Shown here in pieces: positions 16,123 through 24,292 of a stretch of 64,000 nucleotides of DNA. Numbering within the stretch: position 1 is the first letter of the stretch; each line of letters begins with the position of its first letter. The DNA comes from RGIG6919 sp045531905 (GTDB lineage: Bacteria > Bacillota > Clostridia > Lachnospirales > Lachnospiraceae): assembly GCA_045531905.1 (NCBI GenBank), contig JAZSEY010000011.1:35494-99493 (forward strand), written 5' to 3'. A program made the position numbers and the translations under genes. The notes beneath the pieces are model-generated. The model worked only from the letters and a program-made list of their open reading frames with translations, was not told the DNA's origin and ran no database searches.

Positions 16123-17517
16123 CTATGAACTCACTATATTTTGTATCCAAATCCCGCTCTTCACCATGAAGAATCCAATAATCACTTTGATAATCTCCGT
16201 AAACTGTACTAAAAATACAATGGTGAGAATATTAAGAGTCGTGTAATTCGCCAATACATAAGCAAATGGCACTACCAGAACCCAGGTATACACACTGTCA
16301 AATAAAAAGGTGATGATAGTCTTTCCGCCAGACCGTAATGTAAAATATGCACTGTGTGAAAAAGCGCATAATGGCATAACCAAGGCACCAATCAAGATAA
16401 ATGATGTGGCAAGAGCCTTGATACTATCAGTGGTTTTGTAAATGTCTGGGAAATATCCCCCCACAACTGCCATGATTGCTGCTACTACCACACAACAGGA
16501 AACACAAAAGAACATCATTTTAATGGCAGTTGTTTTGGCTTCTTTTAATTTGCCTGCACCCAAAAGCTGTCCCACCACAATGGAAATACAGCAACCTAAT
16601 TGAATATACACAATATTAAATAGATTTGTAATCGTAGAAGATATACTCTGTGCTGCCACCACCTCTGGACCTCTTACGGAGTAACACTGGGCAATCATCG
16701 CCATTCCTGCAGCCCAAAACATCTCATTTAGCATCAGTGGAGTTCCCTTTATAAACACGTCTTTGCAAATATTCTTTGGAACCCGGAAACTACTGTATGC
16801 TCCCACAATATATGGATTCTTTCCAGTTTTACAATGCGTCCATACCATAACAATAATGCATTCTATTACACGGGCAATTACAGTCGCTATAGCTGCACCG
16901 GATACTCCCATAGCAGGTATTGGTCCCATACCAAATATCAATATGTAATCCAAAATCAAATTCGTAAATACAGCCACCCCGGTTGCAATCATTGGTACCA
17001 AGGTCTGTCCTGTCTCACGGATGGTACTGACATATGCCTGACAAATCCCAAAAGGAATGAGTGACAATATCATAATCGAAAGATATTCCAATCCATATTG
17101 TAGCACCAGAGCTACATCTACTTCCGTTCCCGTATCATTCAAATACAGAGATACTAATTCTGTTCCCCAAAAATGAAACAACAAAATAGCAATACAAGAA
17201 ATTACAGTACTTATGTACAGTTTAAACCGGAATGTATACTTCTGGCCTTCATAATCACCCTTGCCATAAAACTGTGTACCAAAAATACCCGCACCGGACA
17301 CACCTCCAAAAATGCAGATATTAAATACAAACAGAAGCTGATTGACAATGGCAACACCTGACATCTGCTCCGTACCAATCTGACCCACCATAATATTATC
17401 CAAAAAGCTTACAAAACTTGTAATCGCATTCTGAATAATCATCGGAAATGCCAAAAACAATATTCGTTTATAAAAATCTTTATCTCCAATAAACGTCTCT
17501 TTAAACTTATTCCACAT
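16123..17517 (-). CDS. MATE family efflux transporter
   Basis: 464 residues with about 12 membrane helices in two homologous halves, beginning FYKRILFLAFPMIIQNAITSFVSFLDNIMVGQ, written here in overlapping family terms: the inward helix 1 and the DNIMVGQ region are typical of MatE. It should export cationic organic compounds with Na+ or H+ antiport. I prefer the ATG at 17517, 9 bases after GGAGT; a GTG at 17526 abuts the ribosome site. It stands alone, with 74 bp to the next gene upstream. Substrate unknown. Confidence 0.94.
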   Translation of the reverse strand: MWNKFKETFIGDKDFYKRILFLAFPMIIQNAITSFVSFLDNIMVGQIGTEQMSGVAIVNQLLFVFNICIFGGVSGAGIFGTQFYGKGDYEGQKYTFRFKLYISTVISCIAILLFHFWGTELVSLYLNDTGTEVDVALVLQYGLEYLSIMILSLIPFGICQAYVSTIRETGQTLVPMIATGVAVFTNLILDYILIFGMGPIPAMGVSGAAIATVIARVIECIIVMVWTHCKTGKNPYIVGAYSSFRVPKNICKDVFIKGTPLMLNEMFWAAGMAMIAQCYSVRGPEVVAAQSISSTITNLFNIVYIQLGCCISIVVGQLLGAGKLKEAKTTAIKMMFFCVSCCVVVAAIMAVVGGYFPDIYKTTDSIKALATSFILIGALVMPLCAFSHSAYFTLRSGGKTIITFLFDSVYTWVLVVPFAYVLANYTTLNILTIVFLVQFTEIIKVIIGFFMVKSGIWIQNIVSS

Positions 17518-17591
17518 AGCTGTCACACTCCAATACTATATAACGGTCATCACATAATATCATAACGCCTATAGTCAATGCAACAAATAAC

Positions 17592-18467
17592 CTACAAAAA
17601 CAATTCCATCTGCTCATATTTCTCAGGAAGTTCCTGCAAATACTGAAAACATTGTTCCGTATCGTAAAGCATACCATTTTGCATACAGGTGTCCTTAACT
17701 AACTGCATGAGTTCTTTCTGATTATCACTTGGAATGTGATATGCATATCCATACCGTTTTTGATAGCGTTCCTTTAGACCAGGAAAATGCTTATCCAATG
17801 CAGCATAATAATACTCTCTGTCACCCTCTCGCAGTGTCATTCCAATGCCAAAGCTTATAATCCCCCTTACCTTTGCTTCTACGCAATAATCGAGTATGCC
17901 CTGTATATTCTCTTTTGTATCATTGATATATGGCAATATAGGACATAACCAAACCATAGTGGGAATACCACAATCCCGTAATGTACGAAGCACTTCAACA
18001 CGCTCCTCCGTTGTACACACATTGGGTTCCAGGATTTTGCACAAATCCTCATCATATGTAGTAAGCGTCATCTGCACCACGCACTTTGCTTTTTCGTGTA
18101 TGCTCTTTAACAAATCTAAATCCCGTAAAATCAAATTAGACTTTGTCAAAATAGACACACCAAACCCATACCTGTCAATGACTTCCAAACATCTTCTGGT
18201 CAGTCCCAACTGTTCTTCACAATGCAGATATGGGTCGCACATAGCTCCTGTGCCAATCATACACTTTTTTCGTTTGGAACGCAGTGCTTTTTCCAATAAC
18301 TCCGGAGCATTCTGCTTCACCTCTATATCCTCAAAGGCATGGGTAAACTGATAGCATGTACTTCTACTATCGCAATAGATACAGCCATGTGTGCATCCAC
18401 GATATATATTCATGCCACTGACTCCATTTTTTCCGGTTAAAATGCTTTTAGCATCTACAAAGTGCAT
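17592..18467 (-). CDS. SPL-type radical SAM protein
   Basis: 291 residues. The radical SAM CxxxCxxC motif lies in YRGCTHGCIYCDSRS near the N-terminus and should bind the 4Fe-4S cluster that cleaves SAM. The body resembles the spore photoproduct lyase-like/Rv2578c group, but without SPL-specific evidence the substrate remains open. AAGGAG precedes the ATG. Its start overlaps the end of the ParE-type toxin gene by 13 bp, so it is probably co-transcribed with the toxin-antitoxin pair, an unusual partner. A DNA-related role is an inference only. Confidence 0.82.
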   Translation of the reverse strand: MHFVDAKSILTGKNGVSGMNIYRGCTHGCIYCDSRSTCYQFTHAFEDIEVKQNAPELLEKALRSKRKKCMIGTGAMCDPYLHCEEQLGLTRRCLEVIDRYGFGVSILTKSNLILRDLDLLKSIHEKAKCVVQMTLTTYDEDLCKILEPNVCTTEERVEVLRTLRDCGIPTMVWLCPILPYINDTKENIQGILDYCVEAKVRGIISFGIGMTLREGDREYYYAALDKHFPGLKERYQKRYGYAYHIPSDNQKELMQLVKDTCMQNGMLYDTEQCFQYLQELPEKYEQMELFL

Positions 18468-18850
18468 TTTGTTTTCTCCTTAATATATGATTCATATATG
18501 TTTATTTGTGAATCCTGCAAGGAATCAACTGTAAAATACAATCTGGTAGAACTCTCCATCAATTCATGTAGTATTCGAACAATATATACAACTTGAGAAT
18601 CATCATCAACCGCATAATATATTTTATACTTTTTGTGCATAACCATGCGTATTGATAATTCCATAATAAATACATCACTAACAATCTCGTTTCTTTCAGG
18701 AAACAGTTCTAATGTTTTAATGGTTCTACATATTCCTTGTATAGTATTCTTTGCAGCACTTGTATTCATCAACACAAAAGCAATATAATCACCGATATCT
18801 TCCAAATCCTGTTCAGCTAACTCAGTAATCTCAATATTATATCGTCGCAT
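18455..18850 (-). CDS. RelE/ParE-family toxin
   Basis: 131 residues from the ATG at 18850. MRRYNIEITELAEQDLEDIG and DYIAF form the first helices, and KKYKIYYAVDDDSQVVYIVRILHE is the typical beta-strand core of RelE/ParE folds. Longer frames that read upstream are out of frame with the antitoxin. Length exceeds the usual ~95-100 residues by an about 30-residue tail (STRLYFTVDSLQD...). The family includes gyrase poisons and mRNA interferases; which applies cannot be read. It overlaps the antitoxin gene by 14 bp. Confidence 0.8.
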   Translation of the reverse strand: MRRYNIEITELAEQDLEDIGDYIAFVLMNTSAAKNTIQGICRTIKTLELFPERNEIVSDVFIMELSIRMVMHKKYKIYYAVDDDSQVVYIVRILHELMESSTRLYFTVDSLQDSQINIYESYIKEKTKCTL

Positions 18851-19004
18851 CAGAATACTTTTTCTCCAATCTGTCACATACTTCATCAAAACATTTTGTT
18901 TTTCCGTGTTTAATCTGTTCCAAGCCATCCATCACAAGAATTTGGATGTCATGCTGATTCCCATCAGAAGAATCTAAGTAGTTTGGCTGTGTGTTTATAT
19001 CCAT
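18837..19004 (-). CDS. Short antitoxin partner of ParE-type toxin
   Basis: 55 residues starting MDINTQPNYLDSSDG, with a charged helical C-terminus (DGLEQIKHGKTKCFDEVCDRLEKKY). GGAGGG precedes the ATG. It overlaps the toxin start by 14 bp, the classic antitoxin-first order. There is no recognisable DNA-binding domain within so short a sequence; a palindrome on the promoter (19033-19045) would fit autoregulation by the complex. Assigned mainly from position and size. Confidence 0.65.
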   Translation of the reverse strand: MDINTQPNYLDSSDGNQHDIQILVMDGLEQIKHGKTKCFDEVCDRLEKKYSDATI

Positions 19005-19032
19005 TTACAACCCTCCGTTTCAATAAATGCGT

Positions 19033-19068
19033 TAAAATAATTTTACATCACTCTTTAAATTATTTCAA
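19033..19068 (-). promoter_or_regulatory. Promoter and palindrome of the ParE-type TA operon
   Basis: TTGAAA (19068-19063), 17-bp spacer, TAAAAT (19045-19040). A 6-1-6 palindrome TAAAATAATTTTA (19033-19045) covers the -10, suitable for autorepression. Confidence 0.65.
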
Positions 19069-19173
19069 TACTTTTTTACAAAAACAATCTATGTTTTGTG
19101 AATCTTGCTCTGATGAGAGGTCGGCGAATGCCATCTCGTGCAAGCACGATAGAGTTCTTCTCATCGCCATCAC

Positions 19174-19202
19174 AAAAAAAGGAACAGATTTTTTTCTGTC
19201 CC
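19174..19202 (-). terminator. Terminator after the ABC permease
   Basis: 8-bp stem on the minus strand (19202-19195 with 19188-19181, one G-T pair), A-rich loop, followed by seven T (19180-19174). Confidence 0.75.
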
Positions 19203-19213
19203 TTTCCACCTTC

Positions 19214-21586
19214 TTACTCCACAACCAACTCTCGCACCTCTACCTTCTTAATCTTTCTTGTGGCAAAAAATGCAAATACCATACAGCTTGTACTGATGAT
19301 AATAACTGGCATCATTAGAGATTCAAAAGTAAATGCCAATACAACTCTGGTAAGTCCTACCATTCGCAACACTACACTAAGTACTTTGGCGGAGGCAAAG
19401 AAACTTAATAATACACCGAGCATCGCACCAATCAAAGCCACCAGGAAAAAACGCAGAGCAAACTGGTTCCGAAGTTTTGTAGAGGTATAACCAATTGCCT
19501 TGTATATTCCAATGTCCGTACGTTCCTGCAAAAATGTCTTGGTACACACCATACGGATTGCAACCGCCACAAAAATTAGTGAAAATGCATTAATAATCAA
19601 CTTAAGAATAGACACAATGGCACCAAACTGGTTCAAAACCGGGTTATTTTCTTCAGTATATACCTCTATAGTTAAATCATCACCGTATTTTTCCTCTAAC
19701 TTGCTTCGAACTGTATCCCGCTTCGTTTTATCCTTAAGCACATAATATCTGTTGTTGAAAACCGTACCCTTTCCTCTCAACCGCGCAAGTCCTTTGGAGT
19801 TCATACAGAACACCATACCAGTATCACTCGCAGACTGATACATACCAGATATGATACAGGACATCTCATCATCCTCTCGCGATACGGTAACTTCATCTCC
19901 AACCTCCAATTCCAGAGTTTCCGCAACAATCTCTGTAATTAACAACTCATTTTCATATAAAGGTTGCCGACCGTCAATCATTCCCGGAATGGTTTCTGGT
20001 TCATCATACACCTCGCACATTAGATTTTCACCATTTAGTGACACGTATCCATTTGTCATGGAATTGACATGCTCTATCTCTGAATGTGTTTCCACCAATG
20101 CGTCCACATCTTCCCAAGCCATCACAACATCTGGATTTTCATAGTACACTTGAACATCTGGTATAATCAATCCCATGTTTGCTCCAACATGCTCCATCGA
20201 AAGCAGATTTCCAACCAAATTCACTGTCACCATGAAGAAGGTAAGGATTGCCACTATCAAAATAATTCCCCAATACCGCTTCTTAGCGGAAGTAAATTGA
20301 CGAAATGCAAGACTTGTCGCCAGCATTTTCTTCCCTATTGGAAGTTGAAAATAATGGTCAAAATATATCTCCTTTGTTCCCCCGAGAATAGCTCGAACCG
20401 GCGAGATAGACACCACCTTCTTCGTGCTAATATGAATCAATACAAACGATACCACTACCATACCAAAAATCAATAACAAGCTTGCATTATTTACCACATT
20501 AGAAGTTGGAAGAATGCCAGTCAATCCTTGACAGGCTTCTCCCACTACGCTTTGTAAGGGAACGGCAAGACAACATCCAAGGATAATGCCAAGCAACTCT
20601 GCTAAACCGTACTGCCAAAGGAATATCTGTCTTAACTTTTCCTTTGAAAACCCTTGAGATTTTAACACACCTACAGTCACATAATCTATCTCTATTTCTG
20701 TACTGATACTGTGTGCCATTACAATCAACACAATCACAAACAAAAAGATTGCAAACACCAAGACAATATTTAATATCACATCTGCCATTAATGTACTATA
20801 ATGTACACTCTGCTCAATATTTAATGCCCCGGCACTTGTAGCAATCACCTTGGTTTCCTTGTTTAATTCCCTTTGGAATTTCGTAACGGACATGTCACAT
20901 TCTGGATTTTGATAAATCATGAGAGTTGTAATATCCACAATCATTGATTTGGCCTGCTCGTCTACCGCCTGTATTTCATGACATTCCTTTAGAATCTCAT
21001 CATAATCTTCTTTACTGATAAAGATTTGCTTCCAACCAATTAGCATTGCGCCTTGTGTTGGTTCCTGCACAAAATTCTTTATCTTAAACTCCCTCTTAAT
21101 CCCCTGAATCAAATAAATAGTAATGGTATCGCCCACCTCACAGGACAATTTTGCACGTAATCCTAATGGTAAATAAATTTCTCCTGCCTTCAATTCCGGG
21201 ACAGTTTTCAAGAATCCATCCCTATTTTCGTTATACACCTCTATTCCCTCTCGCATTTCCATTAAAAATGCAGAATTTCCATCTTTACGGTTTCCAACCT
21301 TTTGCCCATTACTACAGATAGCATCATAATAAACCACCCGTTCCACCAAATCACTGTTTTCTACTTTATTCTTCAGTTCATCGGTCATTTTCTCCTTTTG
21401 TGCAAAGGCCATAATTGCCCCAACATCTGACGTTTCAAATGCTCGCTTCATGCCAGCATGATAATTCTCTTTTACTCCAAGAATTGTCACAACAGCCGCG
21501 ACCAAAAGGGTCGTTAGCATAATAATACTGATAAAGGACCCCTTTTTCTTCCGAATATTTGCTTTAACAAGTGTAAAAATTTCCAT
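19214..21586 (-). CDS. FtsX-type ABC transporter permease (two modules)
   Basis: 790 residues from the ATG at 21586. An N-terminal helix (about 16-38) is followed by an extracytoplasmic domain, a three-helix FtsX core (about 270-400), a helix near 440, a second extracytoplasmic domain and a terminal three-helix core (about 660-780). This matches Vex/MacB-like exporters for peptides or lipids rather than BceB, which has one large loop. It partners the ATPase encoded 9 bp upstream and follows a two-component pair in the same run. Confidence 0.88.
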   Translation of the reverse strand: MEIFTLVKANIRKKKGSFISIIMLTTLLVAAVVTILGVKENYHAGMKRAFETSDVGAIMAFAQKEKMTDELKNKVENSDLVERVVYYDAICSNGQKVGNRKDGNSAFLMEMREGIEVYNENRDGFLKTVPELKAGEIYLPLGLRAKLSCEVGDTITIYLIQGIKREFKIKNFVQEPTQGAMLIGWKQIFISKEDYDEILKECHEIQAVDEQAKSMIVDITTLMIYQNPECDMSVTKFQRELNKETKVIATSAGALNIEQSVHYSTLMADVILNIVLVFAIFLFVIVLIVMAHSISTEIEIDYVTVGVLKSQGFSKEKLRQIFLWQYGLAELLGIILGCCLAVPLQSVVGEACQGLTGILPTSNVVNNASLLLIFGMVVVSFVLIHISTKKVVSISPVRAILGGTKEIYFDHYFQLPIGKKMLATSLAFRQFTSAKKRYWGIILIVAILTFFMVTVNLVGNLLSMEHVGANMGLIIPDVQVYYENPDVVMAWEDVDALVETHSEIEHVNSMTNGYVSLNGENLMCEVYDEPETIPGMIDGRQPLYENELLITEIVAETLELEVGDEVTVSREDDEMSCIISGMYQSASDTGMVFCMNSKGLARLRGKGTVFNNRYYVLKDKTKRDTVRSKLEEKYGDDLTIEVYTEENNPVLNQFGAIVSILKLIINAFSLIFVAVAIRMVCTKTFLQERTDIGIYKAIGYTSTKLRNQFALRFFLVALIGAMLGVLLSFFASAKVLSVVLRMVGLTRVVLAFTFESLMMPVIIISTSCMVFAFFATRKIKKVEVRELVVE

Positions 21587-21595
21587 GGCCCACAC

Positions 21596-22357
21596 CTACC
21601 ATTCCATAGAGTTCAGCCAAGCATTTACTTGCGCTTCGCGACTCTTCTCATCATCTGAATTGTAAGGCGGCAAAGATAACTCGCCAATGATATTACCATC
21701 AGCTATGTATAATAATCTGCTGGCACGAAGTGCAGCCTTCATATCATGAGTTACCATCAATATACTCTGTCCTGACTGATTAAGCTCTGTCAATAAGTTT
21801 AGCACTTCCTTTGTATTCTTACGATTCAGCGCACCTGTAGGCTCATCTGCAAATAATAGTTTTGGTGTATTAATCACCGCTCTAGCAATGGCACATCTTT
21901 GTTGCTCACCACCTGATACTTGGGAAGGTAAATGGGTCTTAATATGAGAAATGCCCATCTGTTCCAAAAGTTCCTCCGTGTGCTTTTTCACCTCAGTAGC
22001 TGTTTTATTCTTATTGAGATACCCAGACACTGCCACATTTTCAAACATGGTTAAGTTGCTTACTAAATGCATCTGCTGAAAAATAAATCCAAAATCTGTA
22101 TGCCGAAGCATTGCAAGTTTCCTTTCCTTCATAGCAACAATATCTTCACCATTATAAAGAACCGAACCTGCCGTGGCTCTATCCATTCCACTTAAGGAAT
22201 ATAGCAAAGTAGATTTACCAGAACCGGAAGCTCCCATAATCACAGTAAAATCTCCTTCATACAATTCCAAATCCACATGAGTTAACACATGAATCTGACC
22301 ACCGTTATGTGCAAAACTTTTACTCAGTCCTTTTGCAGACAAAATCGTTTCCTTCAT
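21596..22357 (-). CDS. ABC transporter ATP-binding protein
   Basis: 253 residues. Walker A GASGSGKST, signature VSGGEQQR, Walker B LLFADEPTGAL, switch His in MVTHD. It belongs to the MacB/LolD/Vex ATPase group that pairs with FtsX-type permeases. AAGGAAGG precedes the ATG. A 97-bp gap with a stem-loop (22393-22423) separates it from the histidine kinase gene, leaving room for a second promoter. Confidence 0.95.
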   Translation of the reverse strand: MKETILSAKGLSKSFAHNGGQIHVLTHVDLELYEGDFTVIMGASGSGKSTLLYSLSGMDRATAGSVLYNGEDIVAMKERKLAMLRHTDFGFIFQQMHLVSNLTMFENVAVSGYLNKNKTATEVKKHTEELLEQMGISHIKTHLPSQVSGGEQQRCAIARAVINTPKLLFADEPTGALNRKNTKEVLNLLTELNQSGQSILMVTHDMKAALRASRLLYIADGNIIGELSLPPYNSDDEKSREAQVNAWLNSMEW

Positions 22358-22392
22358 ATCAGATTATCCTTCCTTCTTTTAAAATGATTGAT

Positions 22393-22423
22393 AGCCAACG
22401 AACCGTACTCGGATACGTTGGCT
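22393..22423. repeat. Stem-loop between kinase and ABC genes
   Basis: AGCCAACG (22393-22400) pairs with CGTTGGCT (22416-22423), with an inner CCG/CGG. There is no T-run on the minus side, so it is a poor terminator; an RNA-processing site or operator is possible. Confidence 0.45.
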
Positions 22424-22454
22424 TCATTCTAACGGAAAAGTTATTAAGAACTCC

Positions 22455-23597
22455 TTAAGAGTTTGAAGCAATCGGCAGAACCAACGTCACTTCCAAACCA
22501 TCTGCATGGTTATACAACGACGCACTTCCCTGCATCTGCTCCATAATGTATTTCACAATGTAAAGTCCCAGACCGGACCCCTGCTCATCTCCACAATTCT
22601 TACCACGATAAAACTTATCAAAAATGAATGGCATATCCTCATCTGGAATTCCTGCTCCATGGTCACGCACATGTACTTCTACCTGACCATCCTTTTCTAT
22701 CATTGTTATATCAATATCTGTCTTTGCATACTTCCTTGCATTGTTAATAAGATTCTCCAAAACCTGAGTCAAACGATTCGAATCTCCCATCACTACAATC
22801 GCAGAGCCCGGTTTCGAATAGTGAATATCCTGTTCTTTAGCTGATAATTCTTCTACTACAGTATTTATTAAACCTGATAACTCAACTTGTTCCTGATTCA
22901 TTTTCAATTTATCTAAATCCGATAGTGAATGTAAAAATAAATCATTGGTAAGCTTACACACCTCATCACACTTTTTCATCATGACATTCAAATACTTAGC
23001 ACGTTTCTCCGGTGAATTGTCCATATTTGCCTCCAGCCCTTCCGCATAAGCACGGATAGATGCAATCGGAGTCTTGATGTCATGAGAAAGTGTTGCAATT
23101 ACTGTTTTATTGTTCTCAATGGCTTCTTTCTCACAGGTTCGTGCCTTTGTAATCTCTCTGCGCATGCTATCAAAGGCCCATGTAAATGCACCAAAATAAT
23201 TAGAACGTTCATAATCCAATGGCACATCAAAATTCCCCTGGGCAATCTTTTGGGCAAACTTCTTCATTTTATCAAAAGGTCGAAGTATTGCCAGGTACAC
23301 ATATGTAAACACTACAAAAACAAAAATGATACAAATGGTGGTTAACACAAACAATTGATTGTCTTTATCTCCCACCGTTTCTTCATTTCTGAATTCATCC
23401 TGTAGTTTGGCTACCTTTTCAGACATCCGCTCCAAGTCATCCTGCTTGGCAAGTTGTTCGATTTCATTTAAGTGCACAATCCAGTTTGCATTGTTTGTCT
23501 GCTCTGTCTTTTCCTGATTTGTCAGGTAAAAAAATACAGTAACCAACAAAATCAATACAGAAAAAATGATTGTGATTCCTATGATTCGTCCTTTCAT
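22455..23597 (-). CDS. Sensor histidine kinase with HAMP domain
   Basis: 380 residues. Two membrane helices (about 6-27 and 85-108) flank a short extracytoplasmic segment (about 57 residues). HAMP (109-160), then the H-box SHDIKTPIA (His near 172), N-box ENLINNARKYA (near 284) and G-box GSGLGLYIVKYIM follow. The start overlaps the regulator by 4 bp. The ABC transporter genes next to it suggest a Vnc/Vex-like module responding to an envelope-active compound; ligand not known. Confidence 0.93.
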   Translation of the reverse strand: MKGRIIGITIIFSVLILLVTVFFYLTNQEKTEQTNNANWIVHLNEIEQLAKQDDLERMSEKVAKLQDEFRNEETVGDKDNQLFVLTTICIIFVFVVFTYVYLAILRPFDKMKKFAQKIAQGNFDVPLDYERSNYFGAFTWAFDSMRREITKARTCEKEAIENNKTVIATLSHDIKTPIASIRAYAEGLEANMDNSPEKRAKYLNVMMKKCDEVCKLTNDLFLHSLSDLDKLKMNQEQVELSGLINTVVEELSAKEQDIHYSKPGSAIVVMGDSNRLTQVLENLINNARKYAKTDIDITMIEKDGQVEVHVRDHGAGIPDEDMPFIFDKFYRGKNCGDEQGSGLGLYIVKYIMEQMQGSASLYNHADGLEVTLVLPIASNS

Positions 23598-24283
23598 GCT
23601 GCAACCTCCAACATATACCCTACTTTATACACAGTCTTGATATAGTCCGGTTTTGCCGGGTCATCCTCCAGTTTTTCACGCAACCACCTAATATGTACTG
23701 TTAGGGTAGAAGGCTCCACCATGGAAAATGCCCCCCACACCTCTGCAATCAGTTTATCCTTGGAAAGTGCAATATTGGGATGTTCACAAAGATATGCCAA
23801 TAAATCGAATTCCCTTAAGGATAACGCAACCATTTCTCCATTCTTTGTAACACTTCGGGAAGTGATATTCACAGATACATTTCCAAAGGTAACTACCTTT
23901 TCTTGCTTGGAAAAACCATAGGTACGACGTATCAACGCATTTACTCTGGACAACAATTCCTTCATGGAATATGGCTTTGGCAGGTAATCGTCTCCGCCAA
24001 TATCAAAACCTGTTACCCTATCGTCCTCACTGGTTCTGGCACTGGCAAAGATGACCGGCACAGTTGACACTTTCCGCAACTCACTGCACACTTCAAAGCC
24101 TGTACCATCTGGCAAATTTATATCCAACAATATCAAATGATAGGTATGTGATTCTAGTAATGTAAACGCCTGCTCTGTGTCACCTGCACAGGTTACCTGA
24201 TACCCATACCCCTCTAACATTTCACATATGATAAAGGATAAATCTTCATCATCATCAATTATTAAAATGTGTTTCTCCTGCAT
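23594..24283 (-). CDS. OmpR-family response regulator
   Basis: 229 residues. Receiver with DDDEDLS, phospho-acceptor Asp in LILLDINLPDG and Lys in DDYLPKPYS. The C-terminal winged helix includes LSLREFDLLAYLCEH and STLTVHIRWLREKLE. GAGG precedes the ATG and overlaps the region just after the ptsI stop, only 9 bp away, so it may be transcribed with the PTS genes. It is partner of the HAMP histidine kinase; the likely target is the ABC exporter pair. Confidence 0.94.
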   Translation of the reverse strand: MQEKHILIIDDDEDLSFIICEMLEGYGYQVTCAGDTEQAFTLLESHTYHLILLDINLPDGTGFEVCSELRKVSTVPVIFASARTSEDDRVTGFDIGGDDYLPKPYSMKELLSRVNALIRRTYGFSKQEKVVTFGNVSVNITSRSVTKNGEMVALSLREFDLLAYLCEHPNIALSKDKLIAEVWGAFSMVEPSTLTVHIRWLREKLEDDPAKPDYIKTVYKVGYMLEVAA

Positions 24284-24292
24284 ATTGTTACC

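Noticed and set aside
19110..19128. Possible hammerhead ribozyme core (CTGATGAG ... CGAA, plus strand)
   Set aside because: The required GAAA after stem II is GAAT, stem II has no pairing, and no cleavage-site stem was found.
22393..22423. Terminator of the histidine kinase gene
   Set aside because: The stem-loop lacks a T-run on the minus strand, so it is listed only as a structured repeat.
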